Shown: piece by piece, positions 1 to 9,185 of the stretch | How the letters are laid out: every line of letters starts with the position of its first letter | Numbering within the stretch: the first letter of the stretch is position 1 | Source: Shimia haliotis | Lineage (GTDB): Bacteria; Pseudomonadota; Alphaproteobacteria; Rhodobacterales; Rhodobacteraceae | DNA length: 64,000 nucleotides | Assembly (NCBI RefSeq): GCF_900114415.1 | Contig: NZ_FOSZ01000003.1 | Coordinates: 62,001-126,000, forward strand | Reading direction: 5' to 3' | Notes under the pieces: generated by a model | The model's input: only the letters and a program-made list of their open reading frames with translations | What the model was told of the DNA's origin: nothing | Database searches by the model: none | Translations under genes and position numbers: made by a program

Positions 1-422
1 TGACACGCCGCTTTCTCCCACTCATTTTGCTTTGCCTGTCCTCACAAGCCAGCGCCGACATCGTGGTCGCGACACAGATCATCCGTGCGGACACGGTGAT
101 CACACAGAACGCGATTGGAGTGAAAAAGGGTGAGATCATGGGTGTTTTTGAAGACCCGTCGTTGGTGGTCGGACAAGAAGCCCGCAAATCGCTCTATCCC
201 GGTCGCCCCATCAAGCTGGGCGATGTCGGGGCGCCGGCACTAGTGGACCGCAATCAGATCGTTTCCCTGACATTTGCCGGCAACGGTCTGACGATCGAAA
301 CCGAAGGACGGGCGCTGGACCGTGCCGGGGTTGGCGAGAAATTGCGAGTTATGAACATGGGGTCGCGCACCACTGTGACGGGCACCGTGATGCCGGACGG
401 AACGGTCCGGGTGATGAACTGA
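1..422 (+). CDS. flgA: FlgA, flagellar P-ring assembly chaperone (start codon cut by window edge)
   Basis: Periplasmic chaperone that helps FlgI subunits form the P-ring around the flagellar rod. The reading frame runs back to the first base of the window, where TG followed by ACA CGC CGC implies that the A of an ATG lies one base outside. That gives a Sec signal peptide (MTRRFLPLILLCLSSQASA) followed by a SAF-type FlgA domain. The C-terminus carries the expected pattern ending in GTVMPDGTVRVMN. flgH follows 13 bp downstream and flgI lies at 15.7-16.8 kb. A TTG at 27 is the first start codon fully inside the window, but it would delete most of the signal peptide, so I reject it. Confidence 0.92.
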   Translation, partial: TRRFLPLILLCLSSQASADIVVATQIIRADTVITQNAIGVKKGEIMGVFEDPSLVVGQEARKSLYPGRPIKLGDVGAPALVDRNQIVSLTFAGNGLTIETEGRALDRAGVGEKLRVMNMGSRTTVTGTVMPDGTVRVMN

Positions 423-435
423 AAGGTAGAAAACC

Positions 436-1164
436 GTGCGACTTCTAACTGTTTTTCTGACAAGCATGGCCTTTTTGGCCGGATGCTCCAGTTCCGATCA
501 TTTTGGCAAACCACCTTCGCTTACGCCGGTAAGTGACTCTCCTGAGCAATACGCGATGATGACCCCGCCATTGCCGGAAACCACACAGGTGTCGCGCAAC
601 ACCGATCAGGCCTCTCTCTGGAGCCGGAACCGGAAGTCTCTGCTGGGGGATCGCCGCGCTATGCGCCGGGGTGACATTTTGACCGTCGTGATTGAACTGG
701 ATGAAAACGCCTCCATCGACAACAAGACCGAACGCAGCAGGTCTGGTTCGCAAAGCATGACGGTTCCGCAACTTTTTGGCATTCCACAACGCATCGATGA
801 AAATCTGCCGGACGGGGCCTCGATGGCAAACGCCGTAGAGCTTGGGTCGACCAGCGCTGCCACTGGTGACGGGTCGGTTAACCGCTCGGAAAAACTGGAG
901 CTTCAAGTCGCCGCGACGATCACGGAAATTCTGCCCAATGGGGTTTTGAAAATTCAGGGGATGCAGGAAATTCGCGTGAATTATGAACTGCGCGAGCTTT
1001 TGGTCTCCGGTTTTGTCCGCCCCGAGGATATTTCTCGCCAAAACTCTATCCCGATTGAGAAAATCGCCTCGGCTCGCGTGTCCTATGGCGGACGCGGGCA
1101 GATCAGCGACATGCAGCAACCCCGCTATGGTCAACAGGCGCTGGAAACAGTGCTGCCCTTCTGA
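436..1164 (+). CDS. flgH: FlgH, flagellar L-ring lipoprotein
   Basis: Outer-membrane L-ring subunit of the flagellar basal body. The 242-residue product starts at GTG 436 and has a lipoprotein signal with lipobox LAGC, so the lipidated residue is Cys17. Behind it lie the conserved FlgH features: a stretch with SLW and RAMRRGDILTVVIEL (roughly residues 55-90), and a C-terminal domain with VSGFVRPEDISRQNSI followed by ARVSYGGRGQISDMQQP. The length matches the family. It sits between flgA and a FliL-family gene, all read rightward, so this is the tail of an flg operon that begins left of the window. Confidence 0.96.
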   Translation: MRLLTVFLTSMAFLAGCSSSDHFGKPPSLTPVSDSPEQYAMMTPPLPETTQVSRNTDQASLWSRNRKSLLGDRRAMRRGDILTVVIELDENASIDNKTERSRSGSQSMTVPQLFGIPQRIDENLPDGASMANAVELGSTSAATGDGSVNRSEKLELQVAATITEILPNGVLKIQGMQEIRVNYELRELLVSGFVRPEDISRQNSIPIEKIASARVSYGGRGQISDMQQPRYGQQALETVLPF

Positions 1165-1176
1165 TCGGAGAGTGCG

Positions 1177-1686
1177 ATGTTAAAGAAGCTGCTTCCCATC
1201 CTGATTGCTGTCATCGGCATTGGTGTCGGAATCGGCGCGGGTTTCTTTCTGCGCCCCAATCCCGAAACGCATTCGGTTTCTCAAACAGAAGTCAATCCGA
1301 GCGCGCCTTCTTACACGAGTGAAAACGAAATGCCTTTAATTGCAGGGGAAATCACCGAAGATCTCAGTTACCTTGAACTGGAGGATCAGTTTGTTGTGCC
1401 CGTGGTTAAGGACGGCGATATGACCTCGCTGGTCCTCATCACGCTCGCATTGGAAACCAAACCTTCCGCGCTGCAAACTGTTTCGGACAACATGCCTAGG
1501 CTGCGTGGTGCGCTGCTACAGGTGATGTTTGACTATGCCAATATCGGCGGCTTTGACGGTCCATTCACCAACTCTTCGCGGCTGGACAAGCTGCGCCGCA
1601 ATTTTTTTGAGGTCTCGCAGTCGATATTCGGCGACGATATCTCGGACATCCTGATCCTAGAGATCACGCGTCAGGACATCTCCTGA
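1177..1686 (+). CDS. FliL-family flagellar basal-body-associated protein (first of two)
   Basis: The 169-residue protein has a single N-terminal membrane anchor (about residues 5-27, Gly/Ile rich) and a periplasmic part that resembles FliL: the family's strand pattern around VVPVVKDGDMTSLVLITLALE and a C-terminal helix ending in ISDILILEITRQDIS. FliL proteins surround the stator and help torque generation. It follows flgH by 12 bp and ends 10 bp before a convergent gene. A second FliL gene lies at 11348-11839, so this copy may be specialised. The family call rests on layout and weak sequence resemblance. Confidence 0.72.
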   Translation: MLKKLLPILIAVIGIGVGIGAGFFLRPNPETHSVSQTEVNPSAPSYTSENEMPLIAGEITEDLSYLELEDQFVVPVVKDGDMTSLVLITLALETKPSALQTVSDNMPRLRGALLQVMFDYANIGGFDGPFTNSSRLDKLRRNFFEVSQSIFGDDISDILILEITRQDIS

Positions 1687-1695
1687 GAGCGCACT

Positions 1696-2109
1696 TTATT
1701 GGTCACTGACCAGGCTCAGATCGAGGATCGAGTTTATCAGCTTGGCTTGACGTTCGGCACGCTTGTTGTGCGCTTCTTCCTCTACAAGCCGATCCATAAC
1801 GTCGGCCTTGCCAAACTCTGCTTGCAGGCGTCGAAATGCGGCTTCTTTGCGCACAAGTACATTGGCCAGTTGCAGGTTCAGAATACGGCGGCTGTGGGCC
1901 ACCCAGCGCAGCCAGTTCACATCGCCGCCGGTCCGTTGCAAAGCGCTGTCTTCTGCCAAGGCGTCGCGCCCTGCGTTTTCCTTCTCGGTGAGTTCCGCCA
2001 AAAGGCCCCGCAAACGGGCCTCCTCCATTTGCACAACCTGCATACTGGCCTGGGCTTTCTGATACTTCGACTGGGTGATCAATTGCAGATCTTTCAAGTC
2101 ATCACTCAT
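1696..2109 (-). CDS. Small coiled-coil flagellar protein, FliJ-like
   Basis: The 137-residue product is almost entirely charged alpha-helix, rich in Glu, Lys, Arg, Ala and Leu, with no signal peptide or membrane segment. It starts inside the end of flhB (4-bp overlap), so it is translated with the export-apparatus genes. Size, helical content and position suggest a FliJ-like general chaperone or stalk that contacts FlhA and the export ATPase. FliJ proteins diverge so much that sequence alone does not settle this. It is the last gene of the long leftward flagellar run. Confidence 0.6.
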   Translation of the reverse strand: MSDDLKDLQLITQSKYQKAQASMQVVQMEEARLRGLLAELTEKENAGRDALAEDSALQRTGGDVNWLRWVAHSRRILNLQLANVLVRKEAAFRRLQAEFGKADVMDRLVEEEAHNKRAERQAKLINSILDLSLVSDQ

Positions 2110-3194
2110 GTAACGCGCCCCCGCGCCTTAAGGCGCATTTCATCGGCAAAGCGGATGGCGGCTGCAACGGCGCGATAGTTTTCCGGTGGTATTTCCTGCC
2201 CGATCTCCACCACAGCATGCAGTGCACGGGCCGTTGGCGGATCGCTGTGGATGGGCACTGCGCTTTCTTGCGCTTTCTCGCGGATTCGGGCAGCAATTTC
2301 ATCAACACCCTTGGCGATACAAACCGGAGCTTCGCCCGACTTGCGGCTCCATTTAAGCGCAACGGCATAGTGGGTAGGGTTCACGATGATGACATCGGCG
2401 TTGGGCACGTCCTGAATCATTTGTTTGCTGGCGATTTCCTGACCCTTCTGGCGGCGTTTCTGCTTCATATAGGGATCGCCTTCCGCATCCTTGGACTCGT
2501 CCGTCAATTCTTTGCGGGTCATCATGTTCTTGCGCATGAACTCGCCATACTGCCAAAGGTAGTCGATCCCCGCGATCGCGCCGGCGATGATCGCGACAAT
2601 CATCAAAAACTCCATCAACACCCGACCCAGCATTGCGGGCACCATTTGAGGATCAAGCTGAATGGCGTGGGTCATTTCCGGCAGGCGCGCCTTAAGAAAA
2701 AAACCGAGACACACGGAGTAGATCACCAGCTTGGCGAAGCTTTTGCCAAACTCAAAAAGTCCGGTACGTCCGAATTTATTCTTCGCCGTCTCAAGCGGGT
2801 TCAGTCGGCTGCCTTTGGGTTTGAGTTTCGACGGTGTGAACAAAAATGCCCGTTGTACAAAAAGCACCAAAACCACGGCAGCCATTGGCAGCAGAAACCA
2901 CGGGGCGATTGACGTGCCGAGTTGCCACATTATGCCGCCAAAAGGCGCGGCTGGATTGCCGTCAAAGAAAAGCGGTGCGATGGAATCCGCCTGATCCAGA
3001 AGCACCATAAGCCCTTCTCCGGCAGAGCCAATCGTGCTGGCTCCGGCGGCGGACATCACGATCAACAATCCAGCATAAGATGCAACGACGGAAAGGTCCT
3101 GAGACTTGGGAATGTCACCCTTCTTTCGGGCATCTTCGAGCTTTTTGGGTGTCGGCTCGTAAATCTTGTCGGAATCGTCGTCCTGCCCGCTCAT
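2106..3194 (-). CDS. flhB: FlhB, flagellar export switch protein
   Basis: Membrane component of the flagellar type III export gate that switches specificity from rod/hook to filament substrates. The 362-residue protein has an acidic N-terminus with the family signature EPTPKKLEDARKKGDIPKS, four membrane helices (about 35-55, 95-115, 150-168 and 190-212), and a cytoplasmic domain with the self-cleavage motif NPTH at residues 272-275, followed by YAVAL. It overlaps fliR by 4 bp upstream and the FliJ-like gene by 4 bp downstream, indicating translational coupling. Confidence 0.97.
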   Translation of the reverse strand: MSGQDDDSDKIYEPTPKKLEDARKKGDIPKSQDLSVVASYAGLLIVMSAAGASTIGSAGEGLMVLLDQADSIAPLFFDGNPAAPFGGIMWQLGTSIAPWFLLPMAAVVLVLFVQRAFLFTPSKLKPKGSRLNPLETAKNKFGRTGLFEFGKSFAKLVIYSVCLGFFLKARLPEMTHAIQLDPQMVPAMLGRVLMEFLMIVAIIAGAIAGIDYLWQYGEFMRKNMMTRKELTDESKDAEGDPYMKQKRRQKGQEIASKQMIQDVPNADVIIVNPTHYAVALKWSRKSGEAPVCIAKGVDEIAARIREKAQESAVPIHSDPPTARALHAVVEIGQEIPPENYRAVAAAIRFADEMRLKARGRVT

Positions 3195-3961
3195 AGCATG
3201 CCTCGCGAGGGATCAATCATGAAGCCCGACATGAGACGCCACCAAACGGCGATGATGGTTCCGGCCGTGAGCATGAGGATCGAGAGCCCGCCAAAGGTGA
3301 TCAACGGGGCCCCGACAAAGGCCACCATCAGCTGCGGCATGGCGCGGTTGATCACACCAAGCATCAAGTTGTAGAGCGCCGAAACCATCATGAAGGGGGC
3401 GGCGAGCTTGAAGGCCAGTCCGAATGCGGACGCAACGTGCGAAACGCCCCAATCGCTTACAATCGACGCCGCAGGAAACACGCCCGCAGGCATCAGCATG
3501 TAAGAGCCGATGAGGAATCGCGCTAGGTGCACATGCAAGCCAAGAATAAAGGCCAATGTGATCGCGCCCATCATCAACACGTGCCCAACAGCCGGCATAG
3601 GCTCACCGGCGCCACCCAAAAGCTGCGCCAGCGAAGTGGACTGTGCTGCAATCGATCCTGCGGTTTGAAGCGCCCAGATAAACATGCGCAGGCTGAGCCC
3701 GAGGATCAGACCCGCACAGGCTTCAGTCATCGTGTAACGCGCCACAGAAGCAAAACTGGGCTCCGATGAGTCAAATGCGGGAATCGCCGGGGCAACGATC
3801 ATGGTGATCGCTATGGCCGCACCAAGCTTAACCCGCGCAGGGACGTAGGTTTCTCCAAAACCCGGAACCAACGAGGCGGCCGCCGCTACCCGAATGAACA
3901 CAAGGAACCCGTGCCAAAGCACGGCTTGCCATGTGGCCAGAAGGAAGGCGGCATCCTCCAT
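3191..3961 (-). CDS. fliR: FliR, flagellar export gate protein
   Basis: Integral membrane subunit of the FliPQR export gate. About 256 residues with six hydrophobic segments and family patterns such as RVAAAASLVPGFGE near the N-terminus and VINRAMPQLMVAFVGAPL in the C-terminal third. The start is ATG 3961, sharing its A with the stop codon of flhA; a GTG one codon upstream is also possible. It lies between flhA and flhB in the usual order for alphaproteobacteria. Confidence 0.95.
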   Translation of the reverse strand: MEDAAFLLATWQAVLWHGFLVFIRVAAAASLVPGFGETYVPARVKLGAAIAITMIVAPAIPAFDSSEPSFASVARYTMTEACAGLILGLSLRMFIWALQTAGSIAAQSTSLAQLLGGAGEPMPAVGHVLMMGAITLAFILGLHVHLARFLIGSYMLMPAGVFPAASIVSDWGVSHVASAFGLAFKLAAPFMMVSALYNLMLGVINRAMPQLMVAFVGAPLITFGGLSILMLTAGTIIAVWWRLMSGFMIDPSRGML

Positions 3962-6045
3962 CACGACGTCACAACTCCGACCAATGAGGGGCGTGCGTCC
4001 AATCCGATCTCTTCAAACGAAAGCACAGGGTTGCTGATCCCCTTGGCGCTCAAGACAGTGCGCAGGAATCGGCGGCGGCGTGTAGAGGTCACAAGCGCCG
4101 CATAGATCCCATCGTTGCCCGCATCGTTCAGACGGTCCGCCACAGATTGTGCGAGCGAATTAAACACATCAGGCGGCAACGCAACGTCCATCGCGCCACC
4201 GTCGCCTTCGACCTGATAGGTCGCAAACGTGTCCTCCCACTCCGGTGCAAGCTGTACCAGAGGGATTGTGCCGTCCGCGCGTTTGAGGTCCGACACCAGC
4301 TGAAACCCGAGTCGCTGACGCACGTGCTCTGCGATGGAGTCCGGCGACACGGTAGAGTGGCGGGCTTCTGAGATGGCCTCCAAAATCAGAGGGATATTGC
4401 GCACCGAAACTTGTTCATCCAGCAAAAGGCGCAAGACCCTGTGCAGCAGATCCAAGGGCACCTTGTCCGGTATATATTCGTCCAGAAGTTTACGGTTGGC
4501 GGCAGCGCGGGTCTGGTCAGTCAGATTGGTCATTTCGTCCAGTATCCGACGCAACGCCTTGAACGTCAGAAGCCGGCCAAAATTGCGTTTGATGACTTCA
4601 AGCAAATGGGTGGCCATCACCTCGCCCGGGGTTACGATGGTGATGCCGGAAAGCGCTACTTTTTCCTGAGCATCGCTTTCAATCCAGCGCGCTGGCGCGC
4701 CATAGACCGGTTCTGCGACGTCTTCACCCAGCGGCAACGCCGTGGGATTTGGGCCTGCCAGTGCCAGCACGCGCTGAGGCTGCAATTTGGCACGCACTTG
4801 CTCGACGCCCTGAATGCGGATCACATAGTAGCCCGACGGCAGCGAAGGCTCGTCCGTCAGCCGGATTTCCGGCAATATCAGACCAAAGGTCGAGGCCACG
4901 TGCGTCCGCATGTTCAAAATACGTGCATCCAGCCCAGTGCCGGGGTCCAGCACCATGTTGATGAGATCGGTGGAGAATTCCACATGGATGTCATCCAGAT
5001 CCAGAACATCCCCCATGGATTTTTCCTTGGCAACGATCGGCGCAATCTCTTCCTGCCCGCTGTCTTTTTCGGTCTCAATTGCTTTGTGTCTGAAATAGGC
5101 CACGGCAGCCAATGCCGCGCTGCCTACGATAAAGGGAACAAAGGGCAAGCCTGGAACTAGGGCAAACAATGCCATGAGAACGGCTACAGTCGCGATCGCC
5201 GCTGGATGCGCGCCCAGTTGCCCGACCAACGCCATGTCAGCAGAGCCTTTGTTGCCGCCGCGCGCCAACAGAAGCGCAGAGGAGATCGAGATGATCACAG
5301 CCGGAATTTGAGTTACCAGACCGTCACCTACGGTCAGAATCGCATAGGTTTCAAAAGCTTGCCCCATCGGCATGCCATGAACTGCGACTCCCATGACAAG
5401 CCCCATCACAAGGTTCATCAAGGTGATCAAAAGGCCGGCAATGGCATCACCTTTCACGAACTTAGAGGCACCGTCGAGAGACCCGAAGAACGTCGTTTCC
5501 TGCTGTTCCGTTTCCCGGCGTGCTTTGGCTTCGGCGTGATCAATCGCACCGGCTGCCATGTCGCTGTCAATGGCCAACTGTTTGCCGGGCATCCCGTCTA
5601 GGGCGAAGCGCGCGCCGACCTCGGCCATGCGCGTAGCGCCCTTGTTGATCACCATGAAGTTCACAATGAGCAGCACGCCAAAAACGACGAGGCCGAGGAA
5701 AACACTCCCGCCCATGACGAAGTTTGCAAAGCCTTCAATGACATCTCCGGCCGCGTTTGTGCCGGTATGACCCTGACCAATGATCAGCTTAGTAGAGCTT
5801 ACGTTTAGCGACAATCGCAGCATGAGCGACGCCAACAGGATCGTGGGAAAGGACGAAAAATCCAAAGGCCGTTCGATGAACAGGGTCACGGTGAAAATCA
5901 GGATGGCGAGGGCAAAGGAGGCCGCCAAACCAATATCGAGCACAAAAGCGGGCATTGGCAGGATCATCATCACGATGATCGCCATCAAGGCCAGAGCCAG
6001 CAAAATGGTCGGGCTGAAGAGCGTTTTGGCGGAAATACCGTTCAC
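3961..6045 (-). CDS. flhA: FlhA, flagellar export gate ring protein
   Basis: Forms the nonameric ring of the flagellar type III export apparatus. The 694 residues match the usual length. The N-terminal half has about eight membrane helices, with the FHIPEP-family region visible as VNFMVINKGATRMAEVGARFALDGMPGKQ cut here into its key parts: VINKGATRMAEV and RFALDGMPGKQ. The C-terminal half is the cytoplasmic chaperone and substrate docking domain. It is followed directly by fliR and preceded 3 bp away by the lytic transglycosylase gene, all in one direction. Confidence 0.97.
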   Translation of the reverse strand: MNGISAKTLFSPTILLALALMAIIVMMILPMPAFVLDIGLAASFALAILIFTVTLFIERPLDFSSFPTILLASLMLRLSLNVSSTKLIIGQGHTGTNAAGDVIEGFANFVMGGSVFLGLVVFGVLLIVNFMVINKGATRMAEVGARFALDGMPGKQLAIDSDMAAGAIDHAEAKARRETEQQETTFFGSLDGASKFVKGDAIAGLLITLMNLVMGLVMGVAVHGMPMGQAFETYAILTVGDGLVTQIPAVIISISSALLLARGGNKGSADMALVGQLGAHPAAIATVAVLMALFALVPGLPFVPFIVGSAALAAVAYFRHKAIETEKDSGQEEIAPIVAKEKSMGDVLDLDDIHVEFSTDLINMVLDPGTGLDARILNMRTHVASTFGLILPEIRLTDEPSLPSGYYVIRIQGVEQVRAKLQPQRVLALAGPNPTALPLGEDVAEPVYGAPARWIESDAQEKVALSGITIVTPGEVMATHLLEVIKRNFGRLLTFKALRRILDEMTNLTDQTRAAANRKLLDEYIPDKVPLDLLHRVLRLLLDEQVSVRNIPLILEAISEARHSTVSPDSIAEHVRQRLGFQLVSDLKRADGTIPLVQLAPEWEDTFATYQVEGDGGAMDVALPPDVFNSLAQSVADRLNDAGNDGIYAALVTSTRRRRFLRTVLSAKGISNPVLSFEEIGLDARPSLVGVVTS

Positions 6046-6048
6046 GAG

Positions 6049-6801
6049 TCAGCTCCCTCCAAAAAGCGGGCGACCGCCGCTATTTCCGAGAGGCACCAAA
6101 GAGCCCATGCCGGCCACCTGCGCGCCTTTTCGCAACAAGGGAAAGGCATTTTCACGTACCACTTCCGCGGCTTCAGAGTTTACCCGTGCGATCGGGCCGA
6201 TTTTCGGACGGTCCTGAAGATTTGCTAAGATCTGTTTGAAGCGAACCTTGTATTTTTCGGCGTATTTTGGGGTGCGCGAATGATAGGCCGCCGCCGCGGC
6301 CTCCCAAGAAAGACTTTCGCTATAAAGGCGGGATAGAAAATCGGCCGCATAGCGCGCGTTTTCCAACGGTTCAAACATGTGCTCTACGTCGCGGAAATGC
6401 TGTCCATGCCATCGGTAATTGAGCTGGAAACACCCAACGTCAAAGCTGCGTTTTCCCTCCTTCAGTCCGGAAAGAGCGAAATCCTCGGCTTCTTTACGGG
6501 TGTCAAACCATTTGCCGATGCCTTCCATGTTGACCGTCCACGGCCAGGGCGAAAGGGCGCCGTTTTTTCGGCGGCCGGTTTCGGTGCGGGTGATCGCCAT
6601 CAACACGTCAACAGGGACGCCACTTTCGCTGGCTGCGATGCGCGCGACACGGTCGCAGGTCTCGTCCGCCGCTTGCGAAGCCAACGGAAACAGCAAACTG
6701 CCAACAAGTCCTAGCGTTCCTGCAAGTGTCCGCAATGCGAATCGACCGCGCGCCCCACGTGATTTGCACGCCAAGACGTTGAAAAACTTCTGTCTTTTCA
6801 T
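6049..6801 (-). CDS. Flagellar lytic transglycosylase, SltF-like
   Basis: Periplasmic muramidase that probably opens peptidoglycan for the flagellar rod. The 250-residue product has a long basic N-terminus and a signal peptide (about residues 24-45, ending SQAADE), then a transglycosylase SLT domain with the catalytic Glu in AITRTETGR, a GxFQLNYRWH motif in place of the usual GLMQ, and the AYHS motif. A C-terminal tail of about 60 residues is rich in Gly and Pro. In Rhodobacter sphaeroides the flagellar enzyme SltF plays this role with a C-terminal partner-binding region. Position next to flhA supports a dedicated flagellar role. Confidence 0.85.
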   Translation of the reverse strand: MKRQKFFNVLACKSRGARGRFALRTLAGTLGLVGSLLFPLASQAADETCDRVARIAASESGVPVDVLMAITRTETGRRKNGALSPWPWTVNMEGIGKWFDTRKEAEDFALSGLKEGKRSFDVGCFQLNYRWHGQHFRDVEHMFEPLENARYAADFLSRLYSESLSWEAAAAAYHSRTPKYAEKYKVRFKQILANLQDRPKIGPIARVNSEAAEVVRENAFPLLRKGAQVAGMGSLVPLGNSGGRPLFGGS

Positions 6802-6890
6802 CCCATGAGCTTTCTGCCAGTTCAGCTCTTTCCTAGTGCCCGAACCTTTACATTCGGTAAGGATTTTTAGGGGGATGAAAGTTCCGGGGC

Positions 6891-9185
6891 TTAGGTGGAT
6901 GGCCCGGAAATCCGGTGCAGTTCCAGCAATTCGGTGAGCACTGCGCGCGCATTGATGCTGCCATTCAGCAAGTCGCGGTTTTTGTGCAATTCACCAAATT
7001 GCGCAGACGGTTGTTCATCCGCTTCAGCCGACGCCATCATCGTTTCTATGCGTTCATAAACCTCAAACTGCAACGCACTCAACTCGCTGGCGTCACCTGC
7101 CAGCCAAGCCTCGAACGCGGCTTTTTCGGTGTCTCCCATTGCGCGCAGTATTTCAGCGGCGGCTGTATGATCGCCGGCTTTGGATCGCGCTTGGGCACGT
7201 AGGGCGTCCGCTTGCGCTCCATCCACGCTCAAAAGCTCCGCTTCCGCGCGCCTCGGCAGGTTCTCTGCAAGAGCGACTCGGGCCTTCAAGAGATGTAGAT
7301 CATCACTGGACAGTTCGGGGCGCATTGCCTGAACAATGCGCTTGGTCTGGTCCAGAAAACCGAGGTCCAGCATCCGCTGCGCCAACGACAGTGCCGTGCC
7401 GTGTTCCAACGTTTCGGGATCAGATAGACGTTCCGAAACGGTGAAGTGAATGACGTCGAAATCTTCGGCATTGTTCAGCACAGCACGCGATACTTCACTG
7501 CGGGGTGCCAGAGCGGCATCTGCGCCATCTAAGGCGGCAATTTCGTCGACAACCTCAAAAGCTGACTCGAAATCCTGCGACAACATGCGCGCCCGAGCAT
7601 GGGCGATACGAAGCTGAGGGCCCATCATCCCGGCTTTGTGTTCTACCGCCAAAGCGCTCACCAATGCCACGGTTTCGTCTGGCAACACACGATTTTGCGC
7701 TGTGTGTACTGCAATCAATTCCACCAATGCAGCAGGGGCCATTGACGAATTTTCGGACGCCACTTTCTCAAGCTTTTCAACGGCCTTTTCTTCTTCGCCC
7801 AGCTCCGCATGAACTGCCGCCTGAGCCAGTGCGAATTCGGGGCTTTGCTCCGGGCTGGTGCGCTGAACTGAATTGAGAACCATTGCGGCTTCTTCCACAT
7901 GGCCATTCTCTACAAGCTGATTGCTCAAAAAGGGTGCGAGGTGTTCGCGAAGTGGCAAAGGCAGCCCGGTCAAAGTTGTCAGCGCGCCGTCCATCGCGGC
8001 CTTGCCGGTCAATGGCTGACCTGAAAGGGCCGCCCAGAACGCTGCGTTTGAGGCGCAGTGCCCTTGGCCAGCAAAAGCGTTCACACCGGTAATCGTTCCA
8101 GCCTCCACCAGCTGTGCCATTGAAACCAAAGCCGGATCACGTTCTTCGGCGGGGATATTACGTAGAATCTGCAACGCTTCAGTGCCAAACGTCTGAGCGA
8201 TATAGAACTTCGCGAGATCAGCCATCGCTTCGGACGACGTCAAATCGAATTCCCCGACAAGTTCGGAGCGCAACCGACCCAACTCTGTCGAAAACTCCTC
8301 AGAGCCACCCCACGCCTCGATGTCGAGCCGGTCGTCCGCTATACAATTGGATGTTCCGTTTCTGCCGGCAAGGACAGCGGCAATTTCCTGTGCGGCCATG
8401 TCCAAGGCATTATAGGTCGTAACGTGAGTGTCCTCGCCTATCGGTCCATCTTGCACAGTGCCTGTCTGGGCGGTTTGCCATCGGGTGTGTTTGCCTGACT
8501 TGGCCGGCACCGCCTCTAGGGCTTCATCACCGATACCCGTCAACAGATTTTGATCCTGTGCGCGGTCTATCTGGTCAATCACCTGCCGAGCGATCCGGCT
8601 GACCTGTTCATTGTCGCGCGCATAGATGTCAAGCCTCAGGCCCGGGTCCGCAACGGGACCAAGAGCCGTTTGGTTAATTGCAGGCTGAAGCGTCGGTTTG
8701 GGTTTTGAAAAATCGCCAACAGGAGTCGGGGAGGCCCAGGTCGGGTATCGTATATCCGCCGATTGTTTTTGTGTTTCTTGCGGAAGGTTTAGGGCGAAAG
8801 AGAAGGGCAACGGTTGCGGCTCCGTCTCTCCCTTTCGAATATCAAAAATGACGTGCCGGTTCTGGAAACGCGCGCTCTCCACAACACAGTCGCAGGCCAG
8901 ATCAAGGCGCACACTGCCGGAGGCCGGATCCGTCGTAACCTTTTGCAATCGTGTGCGCGGTATGCGTTTGAAGATATCGTCAGTATCAAAAATCAGGTCT
9001 TCGCCTTCGACGGTGATCGTATAGGTCCGCCCTTGTCCACTGATCTGCCACTCGGTCTCCGCAGAAGGCAACGTGGCCACCAATCGGGTGAACCCTTCGT
9101 GCTCTCCAGATTGGAAAGACACGGTTTCAGCCGAGACGGCGCTCGACAATGCAATGAGAGAAACAGCCAAAAGGTGACGGGTCAT
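6891..9185 (-). CDS. Large periplasmic helical-repeat protein co-transcribed with motA
   Basis: I do not recognise a named gene. The 764-residue product has a Sec signal peptide (residues 1-19, ending SAVSAE), a beta-rich N-terminal domain of about 100 residues that resembles an AMIN fold (strand pattern around TRLVATLPSAETEWQIS and VRLDLACDCVVES), then about 550 residues of Ala/Leu/Glu-rich helical repeats of TPR type. Its ATG overlaps the motA stop by 4 bp, so it is translationally coupled to the stator gene. By analogy with periplasmic MotC in Sinorhizobium, it may support stator placement or function. That is inference. Confidence 0.6.
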   Translation of the reverse strand: MTRHLLAVSLIALSSAVSAETVSFQSGEHEGFTRLVATLPSAETEWQISGQGRTYTITVEGEDLIFDTDDIFKRIPRTRLQKVTTDPASGSVRLDLACDCVVESARFQNRHVIFDIRKGETEPQPLPFSFALNLPQETQKQSADIRYPTWASPTPVGDFSKPKPTLQPAINQTALGPVADPGLRLDIYARDNEQVSRIARQVIDQIDRAQDQNLLTGIGDEALEAVPAKSGKHTRWQTAQTGTVQDGPIGEDTHVTTYNALDMAAQEIAAVLAGRNGTSNCIADDRLDIEAWGGSEEFSTELGRLRSELVGEFDLTSSEAMADLAKFYIAQTFGTEALQILRNIPAEERDPALVSMAQLVEAGTITGVNAFAGQGHCASNAAFWAALSGQPLTGKAAMDGALTTLTGLPLPLREHLAPFLSNQLVENGHVEEAAMVLNSVQRTSPEQSPEFALAQAAVHAELGEEEKAVEKLEKVASENSSMAPAALVELIAVHTAQNRVLPDETVALVSALAVEHKAGMMGPQLRIAHARARMLSQDFESAFEVVDEIAALDGADAALAPRSEVSRAVLNNAEDFDVIHFTVSERLSDPETLEHGTALSLAQRMLDLGFLDQTKRIVQAMRPELSSDDLHLLKARVALAENLPRRAEAELLSVDGAQADALRAQARSKAGDHTAAAEILRAMGDTEKAAFEAWLAGDASELSALQFEVYERIETMMASAEADEQPSAQFGELHKNRDLLNGSINARAVLTELLELHRISGPST

